A DNA stretch of 64,000 nucleotides. It comes from UBA11612 sp964475755 (GTDB lineage: Bacteria > Pseudomonadota > Alphaproteobacteria > Rhodospirillales > Rhodospirillaceae). A program made the position numbers and the translations under genes. The stretch is taken from positions 1 to 64,000 of the forward strand of contig CAYYXR010000011.1 in assembly GCA_964475755.1 (NCBI GenBank), given 5' to 3'. Of the stretch, positions 9,765 to 19,352 are shown in pieces; within the stretch, counting starts at the first letter, position 1; each line of letters begins with the position of its first letter. The notes under the pieces were generated by a model. The model worked only from the letters and a program-made list of their open reading frames with translations, was not told the DNA's origin and made no database searches.

Positions 9765-12692
9765 TTGATTTCATTACCAAATTTACCCCTGCCAAAGTCG
9801 CTTTCTCCCACGCTGTCAAAGGCGGCGCGGAAAGATTGGTTAATATCGGCGCAGAAAATGGAGGAAATGGGGCAGTGGCTCGATTCAGCCTTAAGCCATG
9901 AGGACATTGGTCAGCTCACGGACGGCATTTTTGGTGCGAGTCCCTATCTGAGTGACCTTTTGGTCAGATACCCCGAGGTTTTCAGGGCAGTCATTGAAAA
10001 TGGACCCGAAAGACCTCTCAGCAAGATCATCGAAAATCTGAATGACGGCACTACCGACGCATTCAAAGACGCCATGACCCACCTTAGAGATGCGAAGGCA
10101 CAGGCATCTCTCATCATCGGATTGGCCGATCTCTCAAATCTATGGTCGGTTGTCGAAGTGATCCGTTCACTCTCGGAGCTGGCAGATGCGTGCGTAAGCT
10201 ATGCGGTTCGCACATTATTACTACAGGCTCATAACGCGGGTCATCTGCAATTACCTGACCCAGAGCAACCTCAAGGACGTTCTGGTTACGCTGTGCTCGC
10301 AATGGGCAAGTTGGGCGCCTTTGAGTTAAACTACTCTTCTGATATCGATTTGTTTGTTTTCTTCGATGAAGATGTATTTCCCTACGTCGGAAAAAAATCT
10401 CCAAACGAATTTGCGGTAACGATAACCAAGGACCTTGTCCGATTACTGCATGAGCGCATTGCAAATCGGTATGTTTTTAGAACTGATCTTCGGCTGCGCC
10501 CGGACCCAGGTTCTACAGCCATCGCGGTTTCCCGAGAGGCTGCTCAGATATACTACGAAAGCTATGGTCAGAATTGGGAGCGCGCAGCCTTCATTAAAGC
10601 CCGCCCGATTGCCGGGGACAAGAAGATCGCCGAAGGATTTCTGAAAGAACTGCAACCCTTTATTTGGCGCAAGTCTCTAGATTTTTATGCCATTCAAGAC
10701 ATTCAATCGATCAAGCGTCAAATTTATGCGCACAAGGGCGGCAGCACCGTCGAAGTCGCGGGTCACAACATAAAGCTCGGCCGAGGCGGAATTCGAGAAA
10801 TAGAATTTTACGCTCAAATCCAGCAACTTATTTGGGGAGGCCGTTTTCCTGAAGCCCGCGTCCCGCAAACGTTGGCCGCACTATTCACGCTCGCAAATCT
10901 CGATTTCGTTCCCCAAGAAACGTTAAAAGAACTGAGTGAATGCTACCTGTATCTAAGAAAGGTGGAGCACCGTCTTCAAATGATTGCGGACGAGCAAACA
11001 CAAACGTTGCCGGCCGAAGCCGAGAAACTAGAAATATTTGCCGCCTTTATGGGTTACGACTCATTGGGGGCATTTTCCGAGGAGTTGACCGGCGTCTTGA
11101 AGACGGTTGAAAAACATTACGCGCTTCTATTTGAAGATTCTCCGACACTGGCGGTTGAGGGAAATTTGGTTTTTACGGGAACTGAAGATGATCCCGATAC
11201 CGTTGCGACCTTGGCACGGCTCGGGTTCCATAACCCAAGCATGGTGATTCAAACTGTCCGCACCTGGCACCACGGCAGATACCGATCAACACGCAGTGAC
11301 CGCGCGCGCCAGTTGCTTACAGAGATTATGCCGAATTTATTGAGTGCGTTTGGCAAAACAAACCAACCGGACACGGCGCTTTTGCGATTTGACCGATGTC
11401 TTGCGGCGCTGCACGCCGGGGTACCTATCCTCTCCGTCTTTTACTCCAACCCCCAACTTCTGGAGCTTGTCGGTGAGATCATGGGCGACGCCCCCCGCCT
11501 GGCCGACCACCTTAGCCGCCGCCCAGCCCTTCTGGACTACGTATTGGAGCCCGATTTCTATAGGCCAATTGGGGATCTAAAGGTGCTGGCCGATGACTTG
11601 AACGCGATGCTGGAGGCAGCCGGCTCCTTTGAAGACGTCCTCGATATTTGCCGTAGATGGGCCAATGATCAGCGCTTTCGGGTCGGCGTTCAATGTATGC
11701 GAAATATTTTGGATCCGATCATCGCTGCTGAGCACCTTTCGGATGTGGCTGAGGCCGTGATCTTGAAATTGACCCCCATTGTAATTAACGAATTTGAACG
11801 CCAGTTCGGCAATATCGAAGGGGGGGCTTATGCCCTCGTTGCATACGGAAAATTGGGCAGCCGAGAGCTCACGCCAACCTCCGATTTGGATCTAATCGCG
11901 ATATATGATGCTGATTTAGACGCCTATTCTGCTGGCGGTGCCAAATCTCTTCCGGCATCGGCATATTACATCCGGCTAACCCAGCGTCTTGTCACGGCTT
12001 TTACATCGTTGACGCAAGAAGGGGTTTTATATGAGCTGGATCTACGCCTCAGGCCCAATGGCGACAAAGGCCCCCTCGCTTCAAGCTTGCTCGCTTTCGA
12101 TCAATATCAGGGAAAAGACGCCTGGACCTGGGAGCACATGGCTCTGACCCGCGCAAGAGTGGTATTTGATTCGAACAATATTGAAAAACAAATCGGCGCC
12201 ATCATTTCAAGATCGCTTTCTCTACCGAGAGATTCATCAAAGCTGCTCCAAGAAGTTGCGAGTATGCGCGCAAGAATGCGTAAGGAGCAGAAACCCGGCG
12301 GCGAATGGGACGTCAAAAAAGTTCAGGGCGGCCTTATTGACTGTGATTTTGTTGTGCAATTCCTCCTGCTCAAGTATCCACAGACTCAAAGTCAAATTAG
12401 TGATTTAAGTGGCCTGTTGGACAAACTTGTTGCCTTGCACGGCCTTAAAAAAGACCAAGCTAAAGTACTTCTTGAAGGCACTAAATTTTGGTCGCGGCTA
12501 CAATTCATGCTTCGATTGACCACCGAAGGAAATCCCTTCACAAACGAGTTGTCAGATGGACTGAAAGACAAACTGGTAGCAGCTGTTGGAGAAAAGACCT
12601 TTGAAGATTTAGAGAATAAAAAGGCAGAGGTATCCGAATCGATATATCAATTGTTCCAGGCAACCATCGGCGACCCCTCGGAAACATCATAA
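9765..12692 (+). CDS. glnE: bifunctional glutamine synthetase adenylyltransferase/adenylyl-removing enzyme
   Basis: GlnE adds and removes AMP on glutamine synthetase in response to PII and glutamine. Two nucleotidyltransferase domains are visible. The N-terminal one has GKLGAFELNYSSDIDLFVF (adenylyl-removing) and the C-terminal one GKLGSRELTPTSDLDLIAIYD (adenylyl-transferring), each with the DxD metal site. Downstream of the second is LRLRPNGDKGPLASS, also typical. The length (975 aa) matches the family. The start is a TTG with no ATG upstream in frame; a later ATG at 9858 would remove only 31 residues. Domain order and spacing are intact, so it should be active. Confidence 0.95.
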   Translation: MISLPNLPLPKSLSPTLSKAARKDWLISAQKMEEMGQWLDSALSHEDIGQLTDGIFGASPYLSDLLVRYPEVFRAVIENGPERPLSKIIENLNDGTTDAFKDAMTHLRDAKAQASLIIGLADLSNLWSVVEVIRSLSELADACVSYAVRTLLLQAHNAGHLQLPDPEQPQGRSGYAVLAMGKLGAFELNYSSDIDLFVFFDEDVFPYVGKKSPNEFAVTITKDLVRLLHERIANRYVFRTDLRLRPDPGSTAIAVSREAAQIYYESYGQNWERAAFIKARPIAGDKKIAEGFLKELQPFIWRKSLDFYAIQDIQSIKRQIYAHKGGSTVEVAGHNIKLGRGGIREIEFYAQIQQLIWGGRFPEARVPQTLAALFTLANLDFVPQETLKELSECYLYLRKVEHRLQMIADEQTQTLPAEAEKLEIFAAFMGYDSLGAFSEELTGVLKTVEKHYALLFEDSPTLAVEGNLVFTGTEDDPDTVATLARLGFHNPSMVIQTVRTWHHGRYRSTRSDRARQLLTEIMPNLLSAFGKTNQPDTALLRFDRCLAALHAGVPILSVFYSNPQLLELVGEIMGDAPRLADHLSRRPALLDYVLEPDFYRPIGDLKVLADDLNAMLEAAGSFEDVLDICRRWANDQRFRVGVQCMRNILDPIIAAEHLSDVAEAVILKLTPIVINEFERQFGNIEGGAYALVAYGKLGSRELTPTSDLDLIAIYDADLDAYSAGGAKSLPASAYYIRLTQRLVTAFTSLTQEGVLYELDLRLRPNGDKGPLASSLLAFDQYQGKDAWTWEHMALTRARVVFDSNNIEKQIGAIISRSLSLPRDSSKLLQEVASMRARMRKEQKPGGEWDVKKVQGGLIDCDFVVQFLLLKYPQTQSQISDLSGLLDKLVALHGLKKDQAKVLLEGTKFWSRLQFMLRLTTEGNPFTNELSDGLKDKLVAAVGEKTFEDLENKKAEVSESIYQLFQATIGDPSETS

Positions 12693-12745
12693 AAATTTGA
12701 GCACGTGAGTCATTAACCGTTTAATTTGAAATATTGGAATTACCA

Positions 12746-13321
12746 ATGGCACAAAAAGTAAAGCCAAAAACTAAGAAAAAATCTAAGGCTAAGAGCGCCG
12801 GCCCAAAAAAACCGGCGACATCTAAAAAACGCGAGCCGAATGCCAAGTCCGACGCAGGCTCGCTTGAGGGAAAAAGAGCACCGTCGTTCTCTGTTGCCAC
12901 CGATAAAGGCCAGACGATATCGCTCTCCAAGCTTCGCGGGAAGAATGTTGTTCTCTACTTTTATCCAAAGGACAACACACCCGGATGCACCACCGAGGGC
13001 CTGGACTTTACCAAGCTTCTGCCAAGCTTTTCGCGGCAAAATGCGGTGGTCATTGGTGTTTCAAAAGACAGCACCGACAGCCATAAGAAATTTCGGGATA
13101 AGCAGGGACTGAAGATCGAACTGGGCTCAGACCCTGACGGAAGCATATGTAATGCATTTGGCGTATGGAAGAAAAAGAGCCTTTATGGCCGCACCTTCAT
13201 GGGCATTGAACGCTCGACGTTCCTCATAGATGCAAAGGGCAAAATCGTAAGGGAATGGCGTAAAGTTAAGGTTGCGGGACATGCGCAAGCCGTGCTGGAC
13301 GCACTGAAAGACGCTGCGTGA
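12746..13321 (+). CDS. bcp: thiol peroxidase of the BCP/PrxQ family with lysine-rich N-terminal tail
   Basis: An atypical peroxiredoxin that reduces hydroperoxides using thioredoxin. The peroxidatic cysteine is C81 in YPKDNTPGCTTEG. The resolving cysteine of E. coli BCP, five residues later, is absent (the position lies in GLDFT), so a 1-Cys mechanism or another resolving residue is likely. The catalytic domain starts near residue 40. Before it lies a tail of about 36 residues very rich in Lys, Pro and Ala, absent from most BCPs and resembling the basic tails of DNA-binding proteins. ATG 12746 was chosen over a TTG at 12734. Its stop overlaps the next start in a GTGA junction, indicating translational coupling. 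Confidence 0.93.
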   Translation: MAQKVKPKTKKKSKAKSAGPKKPATSKKREPNAKSDAGSLEGKRAPSFSVATDKGQTISLSKLRGKNVVLYFYPKDNTPGCTTEGLDFTKLLPSFSRQNAVVIGVSKDSTDSHKKFRDKQGLKIELGSDPDGSICNAFGVWKKKSLYGRTFMGIERSTFLIDAKGKIVREWRKVKVAGHAQAVLDALKDAA

Positions 13322-14109
13322 ACACCCCGCGCTCGTTGGCTGAATCTGCCGTTAACGTTCTAACGACAGCCAATCCTTCTGAAAAAGTAGAGAGCACTTA
13401 CCTATTTGCGTCTCAATGGCGACGTGGTGATTTCCCGGTTGGAGAGAGCACACCTCCCACTCGCCCGGCTCGACCGGCGAAGCCGATGCTTTGCGCGCCC
13501 GGCGAAATGCCAAAACGCTCTACCGGACCAAAAGGCCGTATCGCGTTGGTCCATGCCTTGGCGCACATCGAACTCAATGCCATCGATCTAGCGTGGGACA
13601 TCATCGCGCGCTTTACCGGCCATGATCTTCCAAAATCATTTTATGACGATTGGGTCGAGGTCGCGGAGGAAGAAGCCAAACATTTTGAAGAACTGGCCAA
13701 TCGATTGCGTGACCTAGACGTTACCTACGGGGATCTTCCTGCCCACGACGGACTATGGGAAGCAGCCGAGATCACATCGAAAAGCTTACCCGCCAGGCTC
13801 GCCTTAATCCCCATGACGCTGGAAGCCCGTGGAATCGATACGACCCCTAATACTATAGAGCGTCTTAAACGCGCCGGAGACGAAAAAACAGTTGCCGTCC
13901 TGAGCACAATCTACAACGACGAGATCAAACACTTGACCATAGGTGTTCGCTGGTTTGAATACATCTCGGCTAAAGACAAATTCGATTCTCCGACCGAATA
14001 CAAACGCCTGCTGGGCAAATACTTCCGGGGGACACCCAAAGGACCATTCAATTTACAGGCCCGTGAGCGCGCAGGTATGAATCGCAGATATTTAGAGCCC
14101 TGGATGTAA
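13318..14109 (+). CDS. ferritin-like DUF455 protein
   Basis: A 263-residue DUF455 protein with a ferritin-like four-helix fold. Carboxylate/histidine pairs expected of a di-iron site are present: HALAHIELNAIDLAWD near residues 80-95, VAEEEAKHFEEL near 115-125, and NDEIKHLTIG near 200. The C-terminal motif (FNLQARERAGM) is typical of the family. The biochemical activity of DUF455 is not established; a diiron redox role or a role near tRNA hydroxylases has been considered by fold. It starts with GTG overlapping the bcp stop, so both are likely co-translated, which may link it to oxidative stress (inference). Confidence 0.85.
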   Translation: MNTPRSLAESAVNVLTTANPSEKVESTYLFASQWRRGDFPVGESTPPTRPARPAKPMLCAPGEMPKRSTGPKGRIALVHALAHIELNAIDLAWDIIARFTGHDLPKSFYDDWVEVAEEEAKHFEELANRLRDLDVTYGDLPAHDGLWEAAEITSKSLPARLALIPMTLEARGIDTTPNTIERLKRAGDEKTVAVLSTIYNDEIKHLTIGVRWFEYISAKDKFDSPTEYKRLLGKYFRGTPKGPFNLQARERAGMNRRYLEPWM

Positions 14110-14123
14110 TGCTTCGCAAAATT

Positions 14124-15243
14124 TTATGCGTCCAGGTCGGCGGCGGTCGTAATGCGGGACGCAAGGGAAGCCGCCATAAATTTGTCCAGGTCACCGTCGA
14201 GAACACCTTGAGTATCTGAAGTCTCCAATTCAGTCCGCAAGTCCTTTACCAACTGGTATGGCTGAAGCACGTATGATCGAATTTGATGACCCCATCCAAT
14301 TTCGGTTTTCGCCGCCTCCTGCGCGGATAATTTAGCTTCCTGCTTTTCCAATTCCAGCTCATAGAGGCGCGCCCGCAGCATGTCCCAGGCTTTTGCACGG
14401 TTTTGATGCTGAGAACGTTCGTTTTGACACTGCACGACGATACTCGTGGGCATATGCGTGATCCGAACCGCGCTGTCCGTCTTGTTCACGTGCTGGCCAC
14501 CAGCACCGGACGCCCGATACGTATCCACGCGGCAGTCCTTTTCATTGATTTCAATATTTATGGTGTCGTCTACAACTGGATAGACCCACACAGAAGAAAA
14601 ACTGGTGTGACGGCGCGCGTTAGAGTCAAAGGGCGATATCCGCACCAAACGGTGAACTCCACTTTCCGTTTTCAGCCATCCATAGGCATTTGGTCCATTG
14701 ACCCGAAAAGTAACAGACTTGATTCCCGCGCCTTCTCCGGCGCTTTCTTCCATGTACTCCAGCCGGTATCCCTTTTTCTCCGCCCATCTGGAGTACATCC
14801 TTGCGAGCATTTCGGCCCAATCCTGGGCCTCAGTTCCACCTTGGCCTGCGTGGATTTCTAGATAGCAGTCATTGCTGTCGGCTTCGCCGGACAGGAGACT
14901 CTCAAGTTCCTGCTGCTTTGCGCGCGCCAAAACATCGTCCAGCATTGCACGTGCTTCGGAAAGGCTCGCATCATCACCTTCTTCATCGGCAAGTTCTGAA
15001 AGTGCGACCGAATCTTCCAAGTCTGCTTCGATTTTGCGGGTTGTAGAAATAGCAGACTCAATCTGTGTCCGCTCGCGCATGATTTTCTGCGCGTCCGCTG
15101 GCTTGTTCCAAAGATCAGGTTCTTCTGTTTTGGCGTTTAGCTCATCGAGACGAAGTAGAGCGCGATCCCAGTCAAAGATGCCTCCGAAGTAAGGCGAGTG
15201 ACTGTTTTACCTGCTTGACCTTGGATTCAATGTCTGCGCGCAT
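14124..15243 (-). CDS. prfB: peptide chain release factor 2, expressed by programmed +1 frameshift
   Basis: RF2 releases peptides at UGA and UAA. The gene is in two frames. Codons 1-23 run from ATG 15243 to an in-frame TGA at 15174-15172. The rest resumes in the +1 frame at GAC (15173) and runs to 14124, giving about 372 residues, the normal RF2 length. In the main part, the SPF anticodon-like tripeptide (in VRISPFDSNARR) marks RF2 specificity, and the GGQ catalytic motif lies in ASGAGGQHVNKTDSAVR. The joining site CTTTGAC follows a Shine-Dalgarno-like GGAGG. It is last in the amiC-mrcA-prfB run. An annotation that starts at the internal ATG 15080 would lose 54 real residues. Confidence 0.96.
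15171..15185 (-). promoter_or_regulatory. prfB: prfB autoregulatory +1 frameshift site
   Basis: On the minus strand the site reads GGAGG (15185-15181), three bases CAT, slippery CTT, then TGA C. This is the RF2 recoding signal: an internal Shine-Dalgarno three bases before CTT, and a UGA with the weak C context. When RF2 is scarce the ribosome slips +1 on CTT-T and reads GAC. The E. coli site differs mainly in AGGGGG TAT in place of CGGAGG CAT. Confidence 0.95.
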
Positions 15244-15337
15244 CGTTCTTCCATCTGCCCGGGAATCTGTTGGATGTGTTGTTTAAGGAATATAGGAAAT
15301 CGGGACAAGTACGGATTTCGACCAATTAAGGAAGGTC

Positions 15338-17776
15338 CTAGTACAACCCACCGGCATTCGGCTGATCAGGAGATGCGCTTCCGCTGTCCATCTGATCGGC
15401 ACGACCCATTACGGTGGCCTGTGAAGACGGTGATGACCCGGCCTTAAAGGCTTCCAAAATAACGTATGAATCTCCGGGTTGTGCTGGTTGCCCGGTATCA
15501 TGAGCAACGCGCACTAAATTCACGCCGGACGGCACTCTAAATGGTTTTGCAGGCTGGTCGCGAAGCGCGTCCGCCATGAACTGTTTGAATATAGGTGCCG
15601 CAACACTACTGCCCGTTTCTCGCGGCCCCAGAGTCCGGGGCTCGTCGAACCCAACGAAAACGCCAACCGCGAGATCGGGTGAGAAACCTAAAAACCAAGT
15701 GTCCATCGCATCGTTGGACGTTCCAGTTTTGCCCGCAAGCGGCTTTCCGATTGTACTGATGCTTCGGCCAGTACCGTTGGTGATCACACCTTCCAGAATA
15801 TGCACTATTTGATACACGCTCGCCGGGTCAGCCAATTGGGTCCGCTCGTCAGCGAGTGCCGGCGGTGCTTGTCCTTCCCAAGGGTCGCCCTGGCAACCGG
15901 CGCACACGCGGCTGTCTGCGCGATATACTGTTCGTCCGCTTCGGTCCTGAATTCTGTCAATGAATGTAGGGTCAAGTTTGCGGCCACCATTTGCCAGCTG
16001 TGCATAGGCCGTGGTGAGCTTCAAAACTGTCGTGACTTCGGCACCCAAAGACGCCGACAAATTGTGCGGGAGTGAGTTCACCACACCAAAAGACTCCGCA
16101 ACCTGTGCGACCCGTTCCATGCCGATAGCCTGGGCAAGCCGCACTGTCATCAAGTTCTGCGATTTTTCGATACCGGTGCGCAGGGTTGCCCGGCCAATGT
16201 ACTCTCCCGAATAGTTTTTTGGCTTCCACTTTGGAAGACCCGGACCTTGTTCAATAACAAACGGAGCGTCGAGTACCAGGGTAGAAGGTGTAAATCCCTC
16301 TTCCAGAGCCGCCAAATAGACCAGCGGTTTAAAAGCCGATCCGGGCTGCCGCAGTGCCTGCGTCGCACGGTTAAATTGCGACCGCTTAAACGAGAATCCC
16401 CCAGACATTGCCAATACTCTGCCGGTATGAGGATCCATAGCGACAATAGAGCCATTGATTTCGGGGATTTGGCGCAACCCATAGGTATTATCTGGGTAAT
16501 CGCTACCGTCTTGCGCCTTTTTCACCCGTTCTACGGCTACAACGTCTCCCGGCGCTAAAACCTGTGAAGCCGACGTGACGGCTGCACCGACTTCTTGATC
16601 CGGCAACCACTGGCGCGCCCATTTTAATTCGCCTAACGGAATATGCCCTTCCTGACCGCTTCGAAACGTAATATCTGCACCATCAGAACGGACACGTTGC
16701 ACAACCGCCGTGGCCCAGCTACGCGGCAGTCCTGCCGGATCCTCGAAGGTATTGAGATTTTCGAGTATTCCCTCACCCGCACCGATATTGCCCAAGGCCC
16801 CGCGCCAACCGTGACGCCTGTCATAATTAATCAAGCCTTCGCGCAGACTCTCTGTCGCGAAACGTTGAAGCCGCGGATTGAGAGAGGTGCGGACGGCAAG
16901 CCCGCCTTCATAAAGCGCTTCATCACCATATCGGAGCGCAATGTCTCGGCGGACCGTCTCCGCAAAATAATCTCCGCCCATGACAACAGTCATTTCATCA
17001 CGGTCGCGCACGGTTATGGGCTCGTTTCGCGCTAAAACTGCTTCCTCAGATGACACGTAGCCATCTTCAAGCATCCGACCGATGACGTAATTCCGGCGAT
17101 CGATAGCCGCGTCCATGTACCGCACTGGATTGTAGTTGCTGGGTCCCTTTAAAACGCCAGCCAGGAACGCCGCCTCGGAAACGGTCAATTCGTCGAGCGA
17201 CTTGTTGAAGTAGTTCATGGAGGCGCTCGCGATCCCGTATGCGCCGTAGCCGAAGTAAACTTCGTTCAAGTAAAGCTCGAGTATGTGTTCCTTGGTAAAC
17301 GCGCGCTCAATGCGAAACGAAAGAATGGCCTCTCTAATCTTCCGGTCAAAACTGTATTCGCGCCCAAGAAGAAAATTCTGCGCCACCTGTTGCGTGATTG
17401 TGGACGCTCCCTTCATGCGCCGGTCATTGCCGGTAATCTTATCGCCTACGACGACAAGCACCGCCCTAGTTAAACCAATCGGGTCGACGCCGGGGTGCGT
17501 AAAAAACCTTTGATCCTCCGAGGCAACTACCGCGTTGATAATCCGCCGGGGTATTTCCTCGATGGGCACGAATACGCGTCCCTCGATCGCGTATTCCTCT
17601 ACCAGCCTCCCGTCTCCCGCATACACGCGGGTCATGACAGCCGGATCGTAGGTCGCCAGTTGGCGAAAGTCCGGAAGACCTGCGTTAAAATGATTAAACA
17701 GGAAAATCGCCGCCGCGCCGGCGATAAAAATCCCGACCGTGCCAACGCAAAACAAAATCGTAAGCCAACGCTTCAT
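15338..17776 (-). CDS. mrcA: penicillin-binding protein 1A (class A PBP)
   Basis: A bifunctional peptidoglycan synthase of 812 residues. One N-terminal transmembrane helix (about 5-28) is followed by a GT51 glycosyltransferase domain with the catalytic Glu87 in VVASEDQRFF, plus the motifs KGASTITQQ and RKIREAILS. The transpeptidase domain has SAFK (Ser nucleophile) and KTGT. The PBP1A-type outer-membrane-facing OB insertion lies between them. The C-terminal tail is Ser/Gly/Pro-rich. It lies between amiC and prfB on one strand. A cysteine pair in VCAGCQ sits in the late transpeptidase region, possibly a periplasmic disulfide. Confidence 0.95.
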   Translation of the reverse strand: MKRWLTILFCVGTVGIFIAGAAAIFLFNHFNAGLPDFRQLATYDPAVMTRVYAGDGRLVEEYAIEGRVFVPIEEIPRRIINAVVASEDQRFFTHPGVDPIGLTRAVLVVVGDKITGNDRRMKGASTITQQVAQNFLLGREYSFDRKIREAILSFRIERAFTKEHILELYLNEVYFGYGAYGIASASMNYFNKSLDELTVSEAAFLAGVLKGPSNYNPVRYMDAAIDRRNYVIGRMLEDGYVSSEEAVLARNEPITVRDRDEMTVVMGGDYFAETVRRDIALRYGDEALYEGGLAVRTSLNPRLQRFATESLREGLINYDRRHGWRGALGNIGAGEGILENLNTFEDPAGLPRSWATAVVQRVRSDGADITFRSGQEGHIPLGELKWARQWLPDQEVGAAVTSASQVLAPGDVVAVERVKKAQDGSDYPDNTYGLRQIPEINGSIVAMDPHTGRVLAMSGGFSFKRSQFNRATQALRQPGSAFKPLVYLAALEEGFTPSTLVLDAPFVIEQGPGLPKWKPKNYSGEYIGRATLRTGIEKSQNLMTVRLAQAIGMERVAQVAESFGVVNSLPHNLSASLGAEVTTVLKLTTAYAQLANGGRKLDPTFIDRIQDRSGRTVYRADSRVCAGCQGDPWEGQAPPALADERTQLADPASVYQIVHILEGVITNGTGRSISTIGKPLAGKTGTSNDAMDTWFLGFSPDLAVGVFVGFDEPRTLGPRETGSSVAAPIFKQFMADALRDQPAKPFRVPSGVNLVRVAHDTGQPAQPGDSYVILEAFKAGSSPSSQATVMGRADQMDSGSASPDQPNAGGLY

Positions 17777-17949
17777 ATAGTCCTCAGAATGTGCAACCTG
17801 TCGCAGGGCCAGGCCGGCATTATATCTGGTGAGGCCTCAATAACCCAATTCCGCGCGAAATTACGGCAAACCGATAGCCTTTTATGCAGCCTCAACGCCG
17901 TTAATGCACTCCAAATGGGGCAAAATTTCGCCAATTACTGCATTTTGGA

Positions 17950-19293
17950 CTAAAGACGTTGGGCGCTTTGCACCGTACCCAAGTGCTCGTCCAGCCCCTT
18001 GGAAATAGCCGCCATTAAGCGGTCCCGATATTGCACCTGTTTGAGCGCTTTTTCGTCCTCTCTATTGGACAAATAACCCATTTCGATCAGAACCGAGGGA
18101 ATATCCGGCGATTTTAACACCGCAAATCCTGCAAACCGGTGTGTATTTCGCAATAGCTTCACTTCTCTTTTCAGTTGATCAATGAGCGTTGACGCGAGTT
18201 TTGTCGCCAAATTCATACTTTCGCGCTGGGCTAAGTCCACCAAAATATGCCGCACTTCGCGGCTTTCATTGGTCAGATCAACGCCGATAATGATGTCTGC
18301 GTTGTTTTCCTGACGGGCCAACGCTTCAGCTTCTTTGTCCGACGCCGTTTCAGAAAGCGTGTAAACGGACAAACCCCGAACTGACGTGTTTTTGATTGAG
18401 TCTGCGTGCAGCGAAACAAACAAGTCAGCCTGCGCCCGATGTGCAATCTCGCGCCGCTCCCTTAGTCCCAATGAAATATCGCGGTCCCGAGTTAGAACAA
18501 CTTTATATTTCCCCGTCGCCTCAAGCCGGTCTCGCAACTGTCGCGCAGCCGCCAGCGTTATGACCTTCTCATAGATGCCTGAAACACCTATAGCACCCGG
18601 ATCCACACCGCCGTGGCCCGGATCCACAACGATCACGGTCTTACGTGTCGCTTTTCCCGATGACCTACCGGCGATTTCAACCGTGTCCTGAGGGGCTTTC
18701 TGATCCTGAATTGCTTTAGCAGCACTAAAATCGCCGGTGCCGTTACGACGGCCTACATCGGCCATAAACATATCGCGCGATACCGGCATGAGGTCCAAAA
18801 CCAGCCGATGCGGCGTGTTTCCGGTTGCCGGCAATACAAACGCGTTTTTAATACCCGCAGGCTGAGACAAGTCGACGACAATGCGCGCATTGCCGGGCTG
18901 GAAAAGCCCAAACCGGACCAGACTGATAACACCCGCCCTTGCTTCTACAGCGGACGCAGCAATATCCCACTCGAGTTCAGGCAAATCGACGACGACGCGA
19001 TAAGGATCCGCAAGCGTGAATATGCTGAAATCCACGGACTGAGATAATTCGAGAACAAGGCGGGTATAGGGGCCGTGGTCGTGCAGACGCATCGTAGACA
19101 CAGTGCCCGCTGCGCGCGCAATAGCGGGCGCAAGGGCCATGGACATGCCAGAAGCCAGGACAAATCGCCTGCCGACGACCATGCCGCTCACTAGGCTTTT
19201 ACGGCTCGTGGGAACTGGGTCGTCGCCATAGGATTCCAATCCTGAGGGCACGAAACGACCTCGATAGCGCGATTCCTGCATGTAATGCTTCAA
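17950..19293 (-). CDS. amiC: N-acetylmuramoyl-L-alanine amidase with AMIN domain
   Basis: A periplasmic zinc amidase that cuts the MurNAc-L-Ala bond during cell separation. A signal region with twin arginines (GRRFVLASG, then an alanine-rich stretch near residues 44-62) suggests Tat export, as for E. coli AmiA and AmiC. Next is an AMIN septal-targeting domain (about 65-170) and a C-terminal Amidase_3 domain. Its zinc ligands lie in DPGHGG, YEKVI and SLHAD, with the catalytic glutamate in VLIEMGYLSN. The length is 447 aa from ATG 19293; a later ATG at 19182 would start right at the signal peptide and is a real alternative. It heads the mrcA-prfB run and is divergent from rne. Confidence 0.95.
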   Translation of the reverse strand: MKHYMQESRYRGRFVPSGLESYGDDPVPTSRKSLVSGMVVGRRFVLASGMSMALAPAIARAAGTVSTMRLHDHGPYTRLVLELSQSVDFSIFTLADPYRVVVDLPELEWDIAASAVEARAGVISLVRFGLFQPGNARIVVDLSQPAGIKNAFVLPATGNTPHRLVLDLMPVSRDMFMADVGRRNGTGDFSAAKAIQDQKAPQDTVEIAGRSSGKATRKTVIVVDPGHGGVDPGAIGVSGIYEKVITLAAARQLRDRLEATGKYKVVLTRDRDISLGLRERREIAHRAQADLFVSLHADSIKNTSVRGLSVYTLSETASDKEAEALARQENNADIIIGVDLTNESREVRHILVDLAQRESMNLATKLASTLIDQLKREVKLLRNTHRFAGFAVLKSPDIPSVLIEMGYLSNREDEKALKQVQYRDRLMAAISKGLDEHLGTVQSAQRL

Positions 19294-19322
19294 TAATTAA
19301 CCGAACCCCCTTGACTCTAAAC

Positions 19323-19352
19323 AATATACACTTTTCAGGCGACTCGGGGCAA
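19323..19352 (-). promoter_or_regulatory. candidate amiC promoter
   Basis: On the minus strand TTGCCC (19347-19352) and TATATT (19323-19328) are 18 bases apart. The -10 is a five-of-six match and the -35 four of six. The position about 30 bases before the amiC start is compatible with a short leader, or would favour the downstream ATG at 19182. Confidence 0.45.
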
